Positions 25,826-33,999 of a stretch of DNA of 64,000 nucleotides are shown piece after piece. How positions within the stretch are numbered: the first letter of the stretch is position 1; each line of letters starts with the position of its first letter. Below the pieces are notes generated by a model. That model saw nothing but the letters and a program-made list of their open reading frames with translations, ran no database searches and was not told the DNA's origin. The DNA comes from Pseudomonas proteolytica (GTDB taxonomy: Bacteria; Pseudomonadota; Gammaproteobacteria; Pseudomonadales; Pseudomonadaceae), in NCBI RefSeq assembly GCF_007858275.1, contig NZ_VFEV01000020.1:50396-114395 (forward strand). The letters run 5' to 3'. A program made the translations under genes and the position numbers.

Positions 25826-25970
25826 CGGTGAGTCTCATGGGCAAGGAGTGGGGCGGGGCGAATATAGCATTCCGACACCGACAAGCTCTGTCTGAAACGC
25901 GCCACCTGACTGGGGTTGGCGTGCGAAAGCAGCTACGTTTAATGCTTCTAATAAAACAGAGTATCCACGG

Positions 25971-27695
25971 ATGAACTACCAACCCTTTACCCGAACCTTG
26001 ATCGCGACGGCCCTGGTCCTGACATTCAGCGGTGTGCAGGCGGCCTCCCAGGCCCCGGTGGCCGGTGAAAACGGCATGGTGGTGACGGCCCAGCATTTGG
26101 CGACCCATGTGGGCGTCGATGTGTTGAAGGCCGGCGGCAACGCCGTGGATGCGGCTGTCGCCGTGGGTTACGCCCTGGCGGTGGTTTATCCGGCGGCGGG
26201 TAACCTGGGGGGCGGTGGGTTCATGACCGTGCAACTGGCGGACGGGCGCAAGACCTTCCTCGACTTCCGCGAAAAAGCCCCATTGGCGGCCACCGCCGAC
26301 ATGTACCTGGACAAGGACGGCAACGTCGTCCCCGGCCTCAGCGCCAAGGGCCACCTGGCCGTCGGCGTACCCGGCACCGTCTCCGGCATGGAGCTGGCCC
26401 TGAGCAAATACGGCACCCTCAAGCGCGCCCAAGTCATCGCGCCGGCAATCAAGCTCGCAGAAAACGGCTTCGCCCTCGACCAGGGCGATATCGACATGCT
26501 GCATAGCGCCACCGAAGAGTTCAAAAAAGATCAGGACCTGCGCGGCATCTTCCTCAACAAGGGTGAGCCACTGCAGGTCGGGCAGAAACTGGTGCAAAAA
26601 GACCTGGCCCGCACCCTGCGGGAAATCTCCGCCAAGGGCACCGATGGCTTCTACAAAGGCTGGGTGGCCAAGGCCATTGTCGATTCCAGTCAGGCCGGCA
26701 AGGGCATCATCGCCCAGGCCGACCTGGACAAATACCAGACCCGCGAACTGGCGCCCATCGAGTGCGATTATCGCGGCTACCACGTAGTCTCGGCGCCACC
26801 ACCCAGCTCGGGCGGCTTGGTGATTTGCCAGATCATGAACATCCTCGAAGGCTACCCCATGGCCGAACTGGGCTACGGCTCGGCCCAGGGCACCCATTAC
26901 CAGATCGAAGCCATGCGCCACGCCTACGTCGACCGCAACAGCTATCTGGGCGACCCGGACTTTGTACAGAACCCGGTGGAGCACCTGCTGGACAAGAACT
27001 ACGCCGCCAAACTGCGCGCCGCCATCGAGCCGCAAAAGGCTGGCGACTCCATGGCCATCAAGCCCGGCGTCGCGCCCCATGAAGGCAGCAACACCACCCA
27101 TTACTCCATCGTCGACAAATGGGGCAACGCAGTCTCGGTGACCTACACCCTCAACGACTGGTTCGGCGCCGGCGTCATGGCCAGCAAGACCGGGGTGATC
27201 TTGAACGACGAGATGGACGACTTCACCGTCAAGGTCGGCGTGCCCAACATGTACGGCCTGGTCCAGGGCGAAGCCAACGCCATCGCCCCAGGCAAGGCGC
27301 CACTGTCGTCCATGAGCCCGACCATCGTCACCAAGGACGGCAAGGCCGTGATGGTCATCGGCACACCGGGCGGCAGCCGCATCATCACCGCCACCTTGCT
27401 GACCATCCTCAACGTCATCGACTACAAGATGAACATCCAGGAAGCCGTCAACGCCCCACGCTTCCACCAACAGTGGATGCCCGACAGCACCAACCTCGAA
27501 ACCTTCGCCCTGAGCCCCGACACCCAGAAAATCCTCGAAAGCTGGGGCCACAAATTCGCCGCCCCCCAAGACGCCAACCACCTGGCCGCCATCCTCGTCG
27601 GCGCCCCATCCCTGGACGGCAAACCCGTGGGCAACAACCGCTTCTACGGCGCCAACGACCCACGGCGCAACACCGGGCTGTCATTGGGCTACTAA
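25971..27695 (+). CDS. ggt: Gamma-glutamyltranspeptidase
   Basis: A 574-residue periplasmic enzyme that cleaves or transfers the gamma-glutamyl group of glutathione. The signal peptide spans residues 1-25. The precursor should self-cleave before T375, the nucleophile, in NTTHYSIVDKWGNAVSVTYT. The substrate-binding PLSSMSPTIV and GTPGGSRI of the small subunit are intact. It is divergent from the MFS gene and followed by the tRNA-Cys region. Confidence 0.95.
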   Translation: MNYQPFTRTLIATALVLTFSGVQAASQAPVAGENGMVVTAQHLATHVGVDVLKAGGNAVDAAVAVGYALAVVYPAAGNLGGGGFMTVQLADGRKTFLDFREKAPLAATADMYLDKDGNVVPGLSAKGHLAVGVPGTVSGMELALSKYGTLKRAQVIAPAIKLAENGFALDQGDIDMLHSATEEFKKDQDLRGIFLNKGEPLQVGQKLVQKDLARTLREISAKGTDGFYKGWVAKAIVDSSQAGKGIIAQADLDKYQTRELAPIECDYRGYHVVSAPPPSSGGLVICQIMNILEGYPMAELGYGSAQGTHYQIEAMRHAYVDRNSYLGDPDFVQNPVEHLLDKNYAAKLRAAIEPQKAGDSMAIKPGVAPHEGSNTTHYSIVDKWGNAVSVTYTLNDWFGAGVMASKTGVILNDEMDDFTVKVGVPNMYGLVQGEANAIAPGKAPLSSMSPTIVTKDGKAVMVIGTPGGSRIITATLLTILNVIDYKMNIQEAVNAPRFHQQWMPDSTNLETFALSPDTQKILESWGHKFAAPQDANHLAAILVGAPSLDGKPVGNNRFYGANDPRRNTGLSLGY

Positions 27696-27764
27696 CCCCA
27701 GGCAGGGCAGGGGCCTGCCGCCCTTGCTCTGCTTCACAGAAGAATATTTTTTGAAATCAAGGGG

Positions 27765-27793
27765 TTGCCAGTCCCGGCAAATCAGTACATAAT
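27765..27793 (+). promoter_or_regulatory. Promoter upstream of tRNA-Cys
   Basis: TTGCCA (27765-27770) and CATAAT (27788-27793) are 17 bp apart, a strong sigma-70 match of the kind found before Pseudomonas tRNA genes. The tRNA begins about 130 bp further on, an unusually long leader. Confidence 0.7.
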
Positions 27794-27924
27794 TGCCGCC
27801 ATCGAACGCACTGAGGCATAAAAAACTTCAATGTTTTCAATGAGATAGAGTAGAGGCTAGCTTCACATAGCCCACTCAAGTTTATATGCGGTGAATGTCG
27901 GTTATTTTGGCATTGATCGTTTGA

Positions 27925-27998
27925 GGCCGAGTAGCAAAATGGTTATGCAGCGGATTGCAAATCCGCCTACGCCGGTTCGATTCCGACCTCGGCCTCCA
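27925..27998 (+). tRNA. tRNA-Cys (anticodon GCA)
   Basis: A 74-nt cloverleaf with acceptor GGCCGAG/CTCGGCC, anticodon stem CGGAT/ATCCG with GCA at 27957-27959, TPsiC arm GCCGGTTCGATTCCGAC and encoded CCA end. It is probably the integration target of the tyrosine-integrase element that starts just downstream. Confidence 0.98.
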
Positions 27999-28008
27999 CT
28001 CTTGAAAG

Positions 28009-28038
28009 CCCCGTAGATTAACGTCTACGGGGTTTTTT
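28009..28038 (+). terminator. Terminator after tRNA-Cys
   Basis: The stem CCCCGTAGA/TCTACGGGG with a six-base loop is followed by six T residues, 11 bp after the tRNA end. Confidence 0.93.
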
Positions 28039-28057
28039 ATTGCCTGCAGGAAAGTGC

Positions 28058-28095
28058 TGGAGTTCCGAAACTTTAGAGGGTGGAGTTCCGAAACT
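28058..28095. repeat. Two direct repeats between tRNA-Cys and the restored integrase end
   Basis: TGGAGTTCCGAAACT occurs at 28058-28072 and again at 28081-28095, 23 bp apart. They lie between the tRNA attachment site and the ancestral integrase stop (28099-28101), where arm-type integrase-binding sites are expected. Confidence 0.6.
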
Positions 28096-28105
28096 ATCTC
28101 ATTTT

Positions 28106-28110
28106 GAAGG
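28106..28110. repeat. Target-site duplication GAAGG, left copy
   Basis: GAAGG directly precedes the prophage terminus TGTAAGCGCG and is repeated at 62477-62481 directly after the other terminus. A 5-bp duplication is the Mu-family signature. Confidence 0.88.
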
Positions 28111-28203
28111 TGTAAGCGCGCGTCGGATTTGGCACCGCGTTGCACGATGATTGGCACGGCCTATTCGGGGTCAACCTGCTGAGTTTTGCGGGATGATTGG
28201 CAC
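28111..28203. promoter_or_regulatory. Phage right end with transposase-site-like repeats
   Basis: TTTGGCAC at 28128-28135, ATTGGCAC at 28150-28157 (22 bp further) and ATTGGCAC at 28196-28203 share one orientation. The 22-bp spacing recalls the Mu R1/R2 MuA sites. The third copy lies inside the 3' end of the chaperone gene. Confidence 0.7.
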
Positions 28204-28854
28204 CTCAGGCCACTCGATTTTCAGGGGATAACCCTGTTGCTCATGCACTCGGTTCAGGGCCACCCGATACTTCTTCCAGGCTTTGAGTGCTGCAACCTCT
28301 GAATCGGTCGCATCATCAATATCTACGGCGTCCTGAAACGGCCTGATTGCGTAATCAGCAATGGCGCGTCGGCTGGCGATTACGTTTTGAGCTTCCTCAG
28401 CCGGAGTGGGCATTGGAACAACTCGTTCCTGATATTCCGTGACAGGCTCACCCGCTTCAATCTTTGCAAGGACTTGCTCGTAAACCTCGGGGGTCTCTAG
28501 CCTTGTGGCGTGATATGGAAGGCCCTTGTAAATGACAACGTAGCTTCCATCAGTTCGGCTTTGGATATTCTCAATCGTCGGCTCTGGCACGGAAGGCTTC
28601 AATTCATCAGAAGTACTCGACCCCAGATATTTTTCGACTTTCGCCCCAGCCTCTATGCTCGCAAGGACCAGGGTGTATAGCTCGGGTGACTCCAGTTCTA
28701 CGACATGATGGGGCGCCCCGTTATAGGTCACCATATAGCTCCCATCGGACACCCTCTGGATATTCTCGATAGTAGGCTCTGCTGGGACTCCCACCAGATC
28801 GCGGGCGATGGTTACATTTGACGACCCTACAATCGCCACTTTCTTAGTCGTCAT
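28171..28854 (-). CDS. Tail fibre assembly chaperone-like protein with internal duplication
   Basis: A 227-residue last gene of the prophage. The C-terminal third (ADYAIRPFQDAVDIDDATDSEVAALKAWKKYRVALNRV) resembles tail-fibre assembly proteins. The N-terminal two thirds hold two copies of a ~50-residue unit, each beginning EPTIENIQ, with DGSY(M/V)V and ending (V/A)SIEAG or AKIEAG. The start ATG overlaps the fibre stop (TAATG), so the two are coupled. It probably helps fold or attach the fibre. Confidence 0.75.
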   Translation of the reverse strand: MTTKKVAIVGSSNVTIARDLVGVPAEPTIENIQRVSDGSYMVTYNGAPHHVVELESPELYTLVLASIEAGAKVEKYLGSSTSDELKPSVPEPTIENIQSRTDGSYVVIYKGLPYHATRLETPEVYEQVLAKIEAGEPVTEYQERVVPMPTPAEEAQNVIASRRAIADYAIRPFQDAVDIDDATDSEVAALKAWKKYRVALNRVHEQQGYPLKIEWPEVPIIPQNSAG

Positions 28855-29933
28855 TATGCAATCCTCCATGCAAAACCATTTGAACTGTTTGTGAATCCGA
28901 CAGTTGTTCCACCTGTCGTCACCCCAGCACCACTTTGAGCAATCACCCCGACGTTGTTGTAGCTAACGACAAAGTAAGCCCATGTCCCACCCGCTGGAAT
29001 AGCTCCCGACCCGCTCAGGCCCACCCACTGCCCAGTGACAGGCTTCATGAACGAAGTGAGCGTGTGAACATCTGTGAGACCGTAACCAGCAGCGGTTGAT
29101 GCCCTGTCTGCCTTGAAAACGAGTTTGTAATCAACATCAACGGCACGATACGAGTCCGTGATTCGATAGTCGGCCAGAGTGGTTCCCCAATTGGCCTTGG
29201 CATCCAGCCTGTAGTCCACGTCGACTACACGATAACAGTCAGTAATTCCATAGCCTTGTATGGTCGTTGCTTTGTCGGCCTTGCCGGACAGACCATTAAT
29301 TACGTCAGTCGCAAAATTTGGGTTGTTGTTGAGCGACTTAGCAAGCTCTTCAATCGTATCTACAGCACCGGGAGCGGCACCGATCAGTCGAGCAACCTCT
29401 CCGTTGATAAGTGCTTCGACCTGCGTTTTAGTAAAGGCATCGTAGATGCCATGCCCCGCTAGCGTGGTTGGTATTCCAGTCAGACTCGAAAAGGAGTGGC
29501 CGTGATTTGCAGGTGCCAAGAGGAAATTGGTGCCGGTCGATGTCTGGCGCATGTAGGGTTGTGCTGGGTTGTCGCCAGCAAACCCAATGGTATCGGCCCA
29601 ATCCCCATTAATCTTGCCATTCAGCTTGTGGTCGATATCGACGGCACGATAGGTATCAGTAATGCCATAGCCACCAAGCGTGGTTGGCTTGTTCAGCAGC
29701 TTATTAAAGTCAGCTGCTGACCCTGCCAACGCGCTGACAGCCTTGGACAGTTGGGTGTCATCGTTTTTATTGAGATTCAGCCCAGCAGCGAGAATAACCG
29801 CCACAATCTCTCGCTGAATGGCGTTCAGCCAAGCTGCCTTGATCAGTGTCGCGTCTGCCCCAGCTTGTGGGTTGCCCTCGGTAAACTCGCCATCAGCATT
29901 CGCGGTGCTGGTGCTGTCGCTGATCTTCTGCAT
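28854..29933 (-). CDS. Tail fibre protein
   Basis: A 359-residue fibre. The N-terminus (MQKISDSTSTANADGEFTEGNPQAG...AAWLNAIQREIV) is the usual virion-attachment end. The middle has repeats of the type GYGITDxYRAVDxDYKL (at least four, spaced 35-75 residues). The C-terminal GGTTVGFTNSSNGFAWRIA is probably the receptor-binding tip. I start at MQKISDST because the upstream frame overlaps gp48. TAATG couplings join it to gp48 and the chaperone. Confidence 0.85.
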   Translation of the reverse strand: MQKISDSTSTANADGEFTEGNPQAGADATLIKAAWLNAIQREIVAVILAAGLNLNKNDDTQLSKAVSALAGSAADFNKLLNKPTTLGGYGITDTYRAVDIDHKLNGKINGDWADTIGFAGDNPAQPYMRQTSTGTNFLLAPANHGHSFSSLTGIPTTLAGHGIYDAFTKTQVEALINGEVARLIGAAPGAVDTIEELAKSLNNNPNFATDVINGLSGKADKATTIQGYGITDCYRVVDVDYRLDAKANWGTTLADYRITDSYRAVDVDYKLVFKADRASTAAGYGLTDVHTLTSFMKPVTGQWVGLSGSGAIPAGGTWAYFVVSYNNVGVIAQSGAGVTTGGTTVGFTNSSNGFAWRIA

Positions 29934-30508
29934 TAGTTGTCTCCGTAACCGAACAGCAAAATGGACTCGGCGGGCTTCATCTGGCCCAGCCGACACTCCA
30001 GGGCTCTGTTGCCCCAGACGGATAAAGGATCGCCAGCGCCCGTAGCACCGGCCCTGGCATAACTCACCGTTACGGCCGGAGCGTTAACCCGCCAGGTGAA
30101 GTCCCAGTCAGCACCGTTGATGGGGTCGCCAGCTCGCGCTATGCCAACTCGCGCTGGTCGGAATGTGGTGATGGTGATGTCGTAGCCCAAAGACTTAGCC
30201 AGGGCGATAAAGAAGGATTTACTTTGGCCTGCACGGCCAGGCAGCTTGCTAACAACGGCCTTTACACGTTGGCCGACAGTCTGGGCTTGGCCGAGCAGGC
30301 AGGGGTCGGGCAAGGCCAGCACCCGCTCCCAATCGGCAAGCCCTTCGCCGGAATCGGGAAAAATTGTGTTGTAAACCACGTTTGCCTGGGCGTCGGCCAG
30401 GTCCATGGCATTGGCTTCGGCCTCAATGGTGGCTGACAGGTAAGGCGCCGACCCGTCATAGGAAACAGGCGGCAGCAGCAACCGGAGCTGATCGGCGAGC
30501 GTGGTCAT
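29933..30508 (-). CDS. Mu gp48-like baseplate protein (DUF2313/YmfQ)
   Basis: A 191-residue protein with the family pattern LRLLLPPVSYDGSAP near the N-terminus, FPDSGEGLADWERVLALPDP, and FFIALAKSLGYDITITTFRPARVG. It sits between gp47 and the fibre as in Mu and should join the baseplate to the fibres. Confidence 0.85.
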   Translation of the reverse strand: MTTLADQLRLLLPPVSYDGSAPYLSATIEAEANAMDLADAQANVVYNTIFPDSGEGLADWERVLALPDPCLLGQAQTVGQRVKAVVSKLPGRAGQSKSFFIALAKSLGYDITITTFRPARVGIARAGDPINGADWDFTWRVNAPAVTVSYARAGATGAGDPLSVWGNRALECRLGQMKPAESILLFGYGDN

Positions 30509-31575
30509 TCCAGCAGGCCCAAAATGATGGTGCCGGGGCGAATCCAGCCAATAAGCGCCGGGTCATCGGACGCTTTGACGTTCCCGGCTGGAGCAGTGAC
30601 AGCACGGTCCAGGACGCCAGCCAGGTTGTTGATCATGGCTTCGATCTGTGAGCGTTTGAGGGGCTCGCGGGGCTTTAACGCGCCCAGAAGGACGTTGTAA
30701 GCCTTTTGCGCTGCGGCCTGCACTTCGGCCAGAGTGAAGCCTGGGGCTAGTTCAATTTTGGCGGCGGCGTTGACTACGCGGATAGTTGGCGCGTAGACCC
30801 ATAGGTCGGCGATCACTGAGCACTGGTCTTGTATATGTGCCAGGCATGCCGCAATGACCTCGGCCGAAGGGTTACCAGAGCTGGCGGTGATGACTACATC
30901 AACGGTGCCGCCCCCTCTACGCAGGGGGATAGGCAGCGCGTCGGCTACTCCATCGACCTCCAACGCCCAACGACGGTAGTCATAGGCCGCACCACCGGCC
31001 GGGGGCGACTGGATGATGTCCAGGTAACGGGCCAGCAGGGATTCAACTGTCTCCCGTTCTTCGCCGCCCGTAGTCTTGCCGATGAAAGTAGCGGCCGCGT
31101 CCATGCCCAACGGCGGGCTGGTTAGCACCAGGGCGCCCGTCAGATCGTTGAGTGCAACACCGACGGTTTGGGCTTCGACCAGGACCGAGGCAGTGCCATC
31201 GGTGCCAATGTTCGCGCTAGCTTTGGCGGTGAACAGTTCGCCCGTGACAACGTGTTTTAAGGTGGCACCAAGCAGCAACGGTACGCCGGGCGTGCCTTTG
31301 AGTGCAGCCGTACCGGTGGCCGCTACGGGGTCTTTTTGTAGCACCCCCCTAAGCGCGGCCGCGTGGACCAGTTCCTCTTCGTCGGCAGTGTCCGGGAAAA
31401 TCTGGCGGTATACCCAGGCCAGCTTCTGATATAGCCCCTCAATAGCCGAGGCCACAGCGGCCGAGCGTACATAGTTGTCGCTGTCGGGGCCGATATCGGC
31501 TTCGGTTTGAAGGTTGCGAATGTCGCGCAGGATGCCGCGCAGAATCTCGTCCAGGCCGGGGGCGGTATAAGCCAT
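30505..31575 (-). CDS. Mu gp47-like baseplate J protein
   Basis: A 356-residue baseplate wedge protein. The N-terminal YTAPGLDEILRGILRDIRNLQ and the GGTVDVVITASSGNPSAEVIAACLAHIQ region are typical of baseplate_J. It overlaps gp48 by four bases and follows gp46 by one base, in the Mu order. Confidence 0.9.
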   Translation of the reverse strand: MAYTAPGLDEILRGILRDIRNLQTEADIGPDSDNYVRSAAVASAIEGLYQKLAWVYRQIFPDTADEEELVHAAALRGVLQKDPVAATGTAALKGTPGVPLLLGATLKHVVTGELFTAKASANIGTDGTASVLVEAQTVGVALNDLTGALVLTSPPLGMDAAATFIGKTTGGEERETVESLLARYLDIIQSPPAGGAAYDYRRWALEVDGVADALPIPLRRGGGTVDVVITASSGNPSAEVIAACLAHIQDQCSVIADLWVYAPTIRVVNAAAKIELAPGFTLAEVQAAAQKAYNVLLGALKPREPLKRSQIEAMINNLAGVLDRAVTAPAGNVKASDDPALIGWIRPGTIILGLLE

Positions 31576-31576
31576 G

Positions 31577-31927
31577 TCAATTCACCCTTACAGGTTGGCG
31601 AAACACCTGCGGATTGCCGGTGGCGTCGGTGATGTCGATTTGCAAGTGAAGCCAGCCGTTGTGGGGCTGCTCGACGGTGATGGTGATGTCTTGGGCACGG
31701 CCGTCATCGAGCAGCGGCTGGAGCGCCTGCTCGGCGTATTGTTTGGCGAGCTTGCCGACCCGTGGCAGGTCTTTGGAGCGTTTCAGCTCATGCAGGCGGG
31801 AGCCCACGGTGGTGTCTTTCCACCAGGTGCCGATGGGTGTCATGAGGCGGATATAAACGGCGTTGCCCAGCGTATTGATACGCTGGCCCGTCAAGTCGCC
31901 AGTGGTTGGGTTTATGCCTGCGTCCAT
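31577..31927 (-). CDS. Mu gp46-like baseplate protein
   Basis: A 116-residue protein of the GPW/gp25-like baseplate group: MDAGINPTTGDLTGQRINTLGNAVYIRLMTP is the gp46 N-terminus and the RVGKLAKQYAEQALQPLL segment follows. It is the first gene after one of three 21-bp putative late promoters, which ends 34 bp before its start. Confidence 0.85.
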   Translation of the reverse strand: MDAGINPTTGDLTGQRINTLGNAVYIRLMTPIGTWWKDTTVGSRLHELKRSKDLPRVGKLAKQYAEQALQPLLDDGRAQDITITVEQPHNGWLHLQIDITDATGNPQVFRQPVRVN

Positions 31928-31960
31928 AGGCTGGCATAGTGGCGCGCAGTCTTAGAAAAC

Positions 31961-31981
31961 TGAGTATCAGCGGGGTTTAAG
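31961..31981 (-). promoter_or_regulatory. 21-bp repeated element, putative late promoter (copy before gp46)
   Basis: It begins TGAGTATCAGCGGGGTTTAA on the plus strand. On the gene strand it ends with GATACT, a possible -10, 34 bp before the gp46 start, and it directly follows the terminator hairpin of the preceding small gene. Identical copies are at 43526 and 52438. Confidence 0.6.
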
Positions 31982-31985
31982 AAAG

Positions 31986-32011
31986 GGCCGCATCTAGGAA
32001 AGAATGCGGCC
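31986..32011 (-). terminator. Terminator after the 83-aa gene
   Basis: The perfect 8-bp stem GGCCGCAT/ATGCGGCC has a 10-nt loop and is followed on the minus strand by CTTTCTT. Confidence 0.75.
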
Positions 32012-32024
32012 AGCAAGCAGTCAG

Positions 32025-32276
32025 TTAATTTAGCCGGAGGTGGAGTTGTTCTGTGACATTAAGCTGCTCCTGCAAGCAGTACCTTCCACCATCAGGCGCA
32101 GGCACTAGTTTGGCGTTGGGTTGAGCCCTTCCTGCCGCACTCACAGGTACCAAACCTACGACTTCGCCATTCTCTAAAACAGCCCAGGAAGCGACGCGAT
32201 GGATGTTTAGATCACCATCCGCTCCCGAAACATGCACCCAGCCCGAACACGGTGAAATTTGCACAATTTTTGACAT
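32025..32276 (-). CDS. Small accessory protein between gp45 and gp46
   Basis: An 83-residue protein with no recognised domain (MSKIVQISPCSGWVHVSGADG...). It interrupts the otherwise conserved gp45-gp46 junction, has its own hairpin terminator, and is followed by the 21-bp repeat. These features suggest an independently expressed cargo (moron) gene. No signal peptide or membrane segment is seen. The start has GGAGAT upstream. Confidence 0.6.
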   Translation of the reverse strand: MSKIVQISPCSGWVHVSGADGDLNIHRVASWAVLENGEVVGLVPVSAAGRAQPNAKLVPAPDGGRYCLQEQLNVTEQLHLRLN

Positions 32277-32317
32277 GACGAATCTCCATTGCTGTGAACA
32301 TTCGACGTTAGCACAGC

Positions 32318-32863
32318 TTATTGCTGTTGACCTGGTACTGGCCCGCCGCCGTGGTTATGACCGTTGTAGATAAGTCGATCCGCCTGCATGGTCCGGGTAT
32401 GGTCCGCAATTTCTCCCGTCGCCTTAACGTCCTCGCTCATTTCGACCAGGGGCGTTTCAAAGCGAACCTTGGTCGTGGCCTTGACCACCAGCGTGTCGGT
32501 TTCAATCTCGATCAACCGGCCGCGCTTCATGTGGATGTAGTCACCTTCATCGGTGTAGAGCGCAACTTCGCCGTCCTTGAGTACGACGCGATATCGCCCA
32601 TCTTCGCTGGCGATGACAACCACATGTTTACTGTTTCCACCAATGGGGAGAGCGATAAATTCAGCGCCAGGCAGCGGGGCCGAGGTAAACCCGTAGTACT
32701 GCATCTGCTCGCCGGAAACCGACTCGCCCGCTAGGCCTTCCATTTCGATGCCAATCAACTTGCCATGGGTGTTGCGTGCTGCCGTGCCACGGAAGGCCTG
32801 GCGTACGCTGCTCATCACTCTACTAACCTGCTCGCGCACCAGGCGCGCCATATTGCTCATCAT
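32318..32863 (-). CDS. Mu gp45-like baseplate spike protein
   Basis: A 181-residue central spike of the contractile tail. The middle is a beta-rich region (GRYRVVLKDGEVALYTDEGDYIHMKRGRLIEIETDTLVVKA) as in gpV/gp45 spikes. The C-terminus carries GHNHGG, the HxH motif that binds iron at the membrane-piercing tip in P2 and phi92-type spikes. It overlaps gp44 by four bases. Confidence 0.88.
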   Translation of the reverse strand: MMSNMARLVREQVSRVMSSVRQAFRGTAARNTHGKLIGIEMEGLAGESVSGEQMQYYGFTSAPLPGAEFIALPIGGNSKHVVVIASEDGRYRVVLKDGEVALYTDEGDYIHMKRGRLIEIETDTLVVKATTKVRFETPLVEMSEDVKATGEIADHTRTMQADRLIYNGHNHGGGPVPGQQQ

Positions 32864-33999
32864 GCGTTCCTGATAATTTCGACCAACTCAGCGTCCGGGT
32901 CAGCCTTCTTACCCTTGCCCTTGCGCTTCTTGGTCGGGTTGCCATCCAGCACCCACAACTTATCCTCGCGCAACCGCAACTCAGTGATGCGCCCTTCACT
33001 ACGGGTCAGACGCAATGTGCGCGACATCAAAAAGTAGGTCGCATCCAATCCATGAGGTTCGCTACGAACAATGACGCGCTGGCCTGGGCTCCAGACCTGG
33101 CCGTTATCGGCACGGTGGCCCATCACCACTGCGCGGATCTCGAAACCTTCCAGGCGACTGTCGGCTAGCAGCTTACGACCGCGAGTGGTCGCCATGTCCT
33201 GGTTCTCGCTGGAGCTATCAATGACCACCTTCGGCCGGAAGATCCCACGACGGGCCAGGGTTTCGTCCTGGATGACCGAACGTAGGTGGGCGCGCTTGCT
33301 GTCCAGGCCGTCATTGTCGTACTGCCCATGCTGGCCCAGGACGGTGATCTGGCTGTACCGATTGGCGATGGAACGCCGCACACTAAGGCGCTGCACGTTA
33401 TTGCCGACACCGTCTTCGCGCATGATCAGTGTTCCTACTGGCGCCGCGTTGTAATCCGGCCCGCCAATGATCAAACGCCCGTCAGGCTCGACCCACGGCC
33501 ACAGTCCATTGGCCTCGGCAACCTGGAGCAACGCCTCCCACGCACTCTGGCCCGGTTCGATCTGCACACGGCGCCGGGTCTTGGCCTGAGCGGCGCGGAT
33601 CTCGACCTTGGTAATGCCCAGCGGTTTGACGACCTGGTCCAGGATCTGTGCGAGTGTGGCTTCGCGCATCGAGACGAACGGCGCCGAACAGTCGACCAGG
33701 GGCGCCGCACGGTCTCGGCCGGTGATACGCATCGAGATACCCTGACGGGAGATGTCGTGTTCAAACTCGTCTATTTGTCCCGTCAGCACGCGATCCTTAC
33801 CCAAGGTCAGCGAGCATGGCGCGCCCTCGGCCAACACGCTGGGTAAGCGTGTGGCGTCCTTGGTATATAGCTCCAGCTCGAAACCATCAGACGCGATCAA
33901 CAGGTCGGATTCAATCGACCAGCCATCCCATTCTTCATGGGCCAGGCCACCAATTGATAAGCGTATGGATTCTTCCAGAGCTTTATTTGGCGTAGGCAC
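32860..33999 (-). CDS. Mu P (gp44)-like baseplate hub protein
   Basis: A 379-residue baseplate hub resembling Mu gp44 and the T4 gp27 fold: IESDLLIASDGFELELYTKD, the LTGQIDEFEHDISRQGISMRITGRDRAAPLVDCSAP segment, and QSAWEALLQVAEANGLWPWVEPDGRLIIG. The C-terminus is a basic KKRKGKGKK tail. It overlaps the gp43-like gene by 17 bases. Confidence 0.88.
   Translation of the reverse strand: MPTPNKALEESIRLSIGGLAHEEWDGWSIESDLLIASDGFELELYTKDATRLPSVLAEGAPCSLTLGKDRVLTGQIDEFEHDISRQGISMRITGRDRAAPLVDCSAPFVSMREATLAQILDQVVKPLGITKVEIRAAQAKTRRRVQIEPGQSAWEALLQVAEANGLWPWVEPDGRLIIGGPDYNAAPVGTLIMREDGVGNNVQRLSVRRSIANRYSQITVLGQHGQYDNDGLDSKRAHLRSVIQDETLARRGIFRPKVVIDSSSENQDMATTRGRKLLADSRLEGFEIRAVVMGHRADNGQVWSPGQRVIVRSEPHGLDATYFLMSRTLRLTRSEGRITELRLREDKLWVLDGNPTKKRKGKGKKADPDAELVEIIRNA

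Noticed and set aside
25617..27581. 654-aa minus-strand frame opposite ggt and entering the MFS gene
   Set aside because: Antisense to two well-supported genes; no start context and no domain.
27765..27924. A second tRNA directly after the strong promoter upstream of tRNA-Cys
   Set aside because: No cloverleaf or T-loop sequence could be found between 27794 and 27924.
28055..28095. The GGAGTTCCGAAACT repeats as the prophage terminus
   Set aside because: No matching inverted copy exists at the repressor end and no 5-bp duplication fits with a CA end; AGTGC occurs on both sides but without TG/CA termini. The GAAGG solution fits all criteria and restores the integrase frame.
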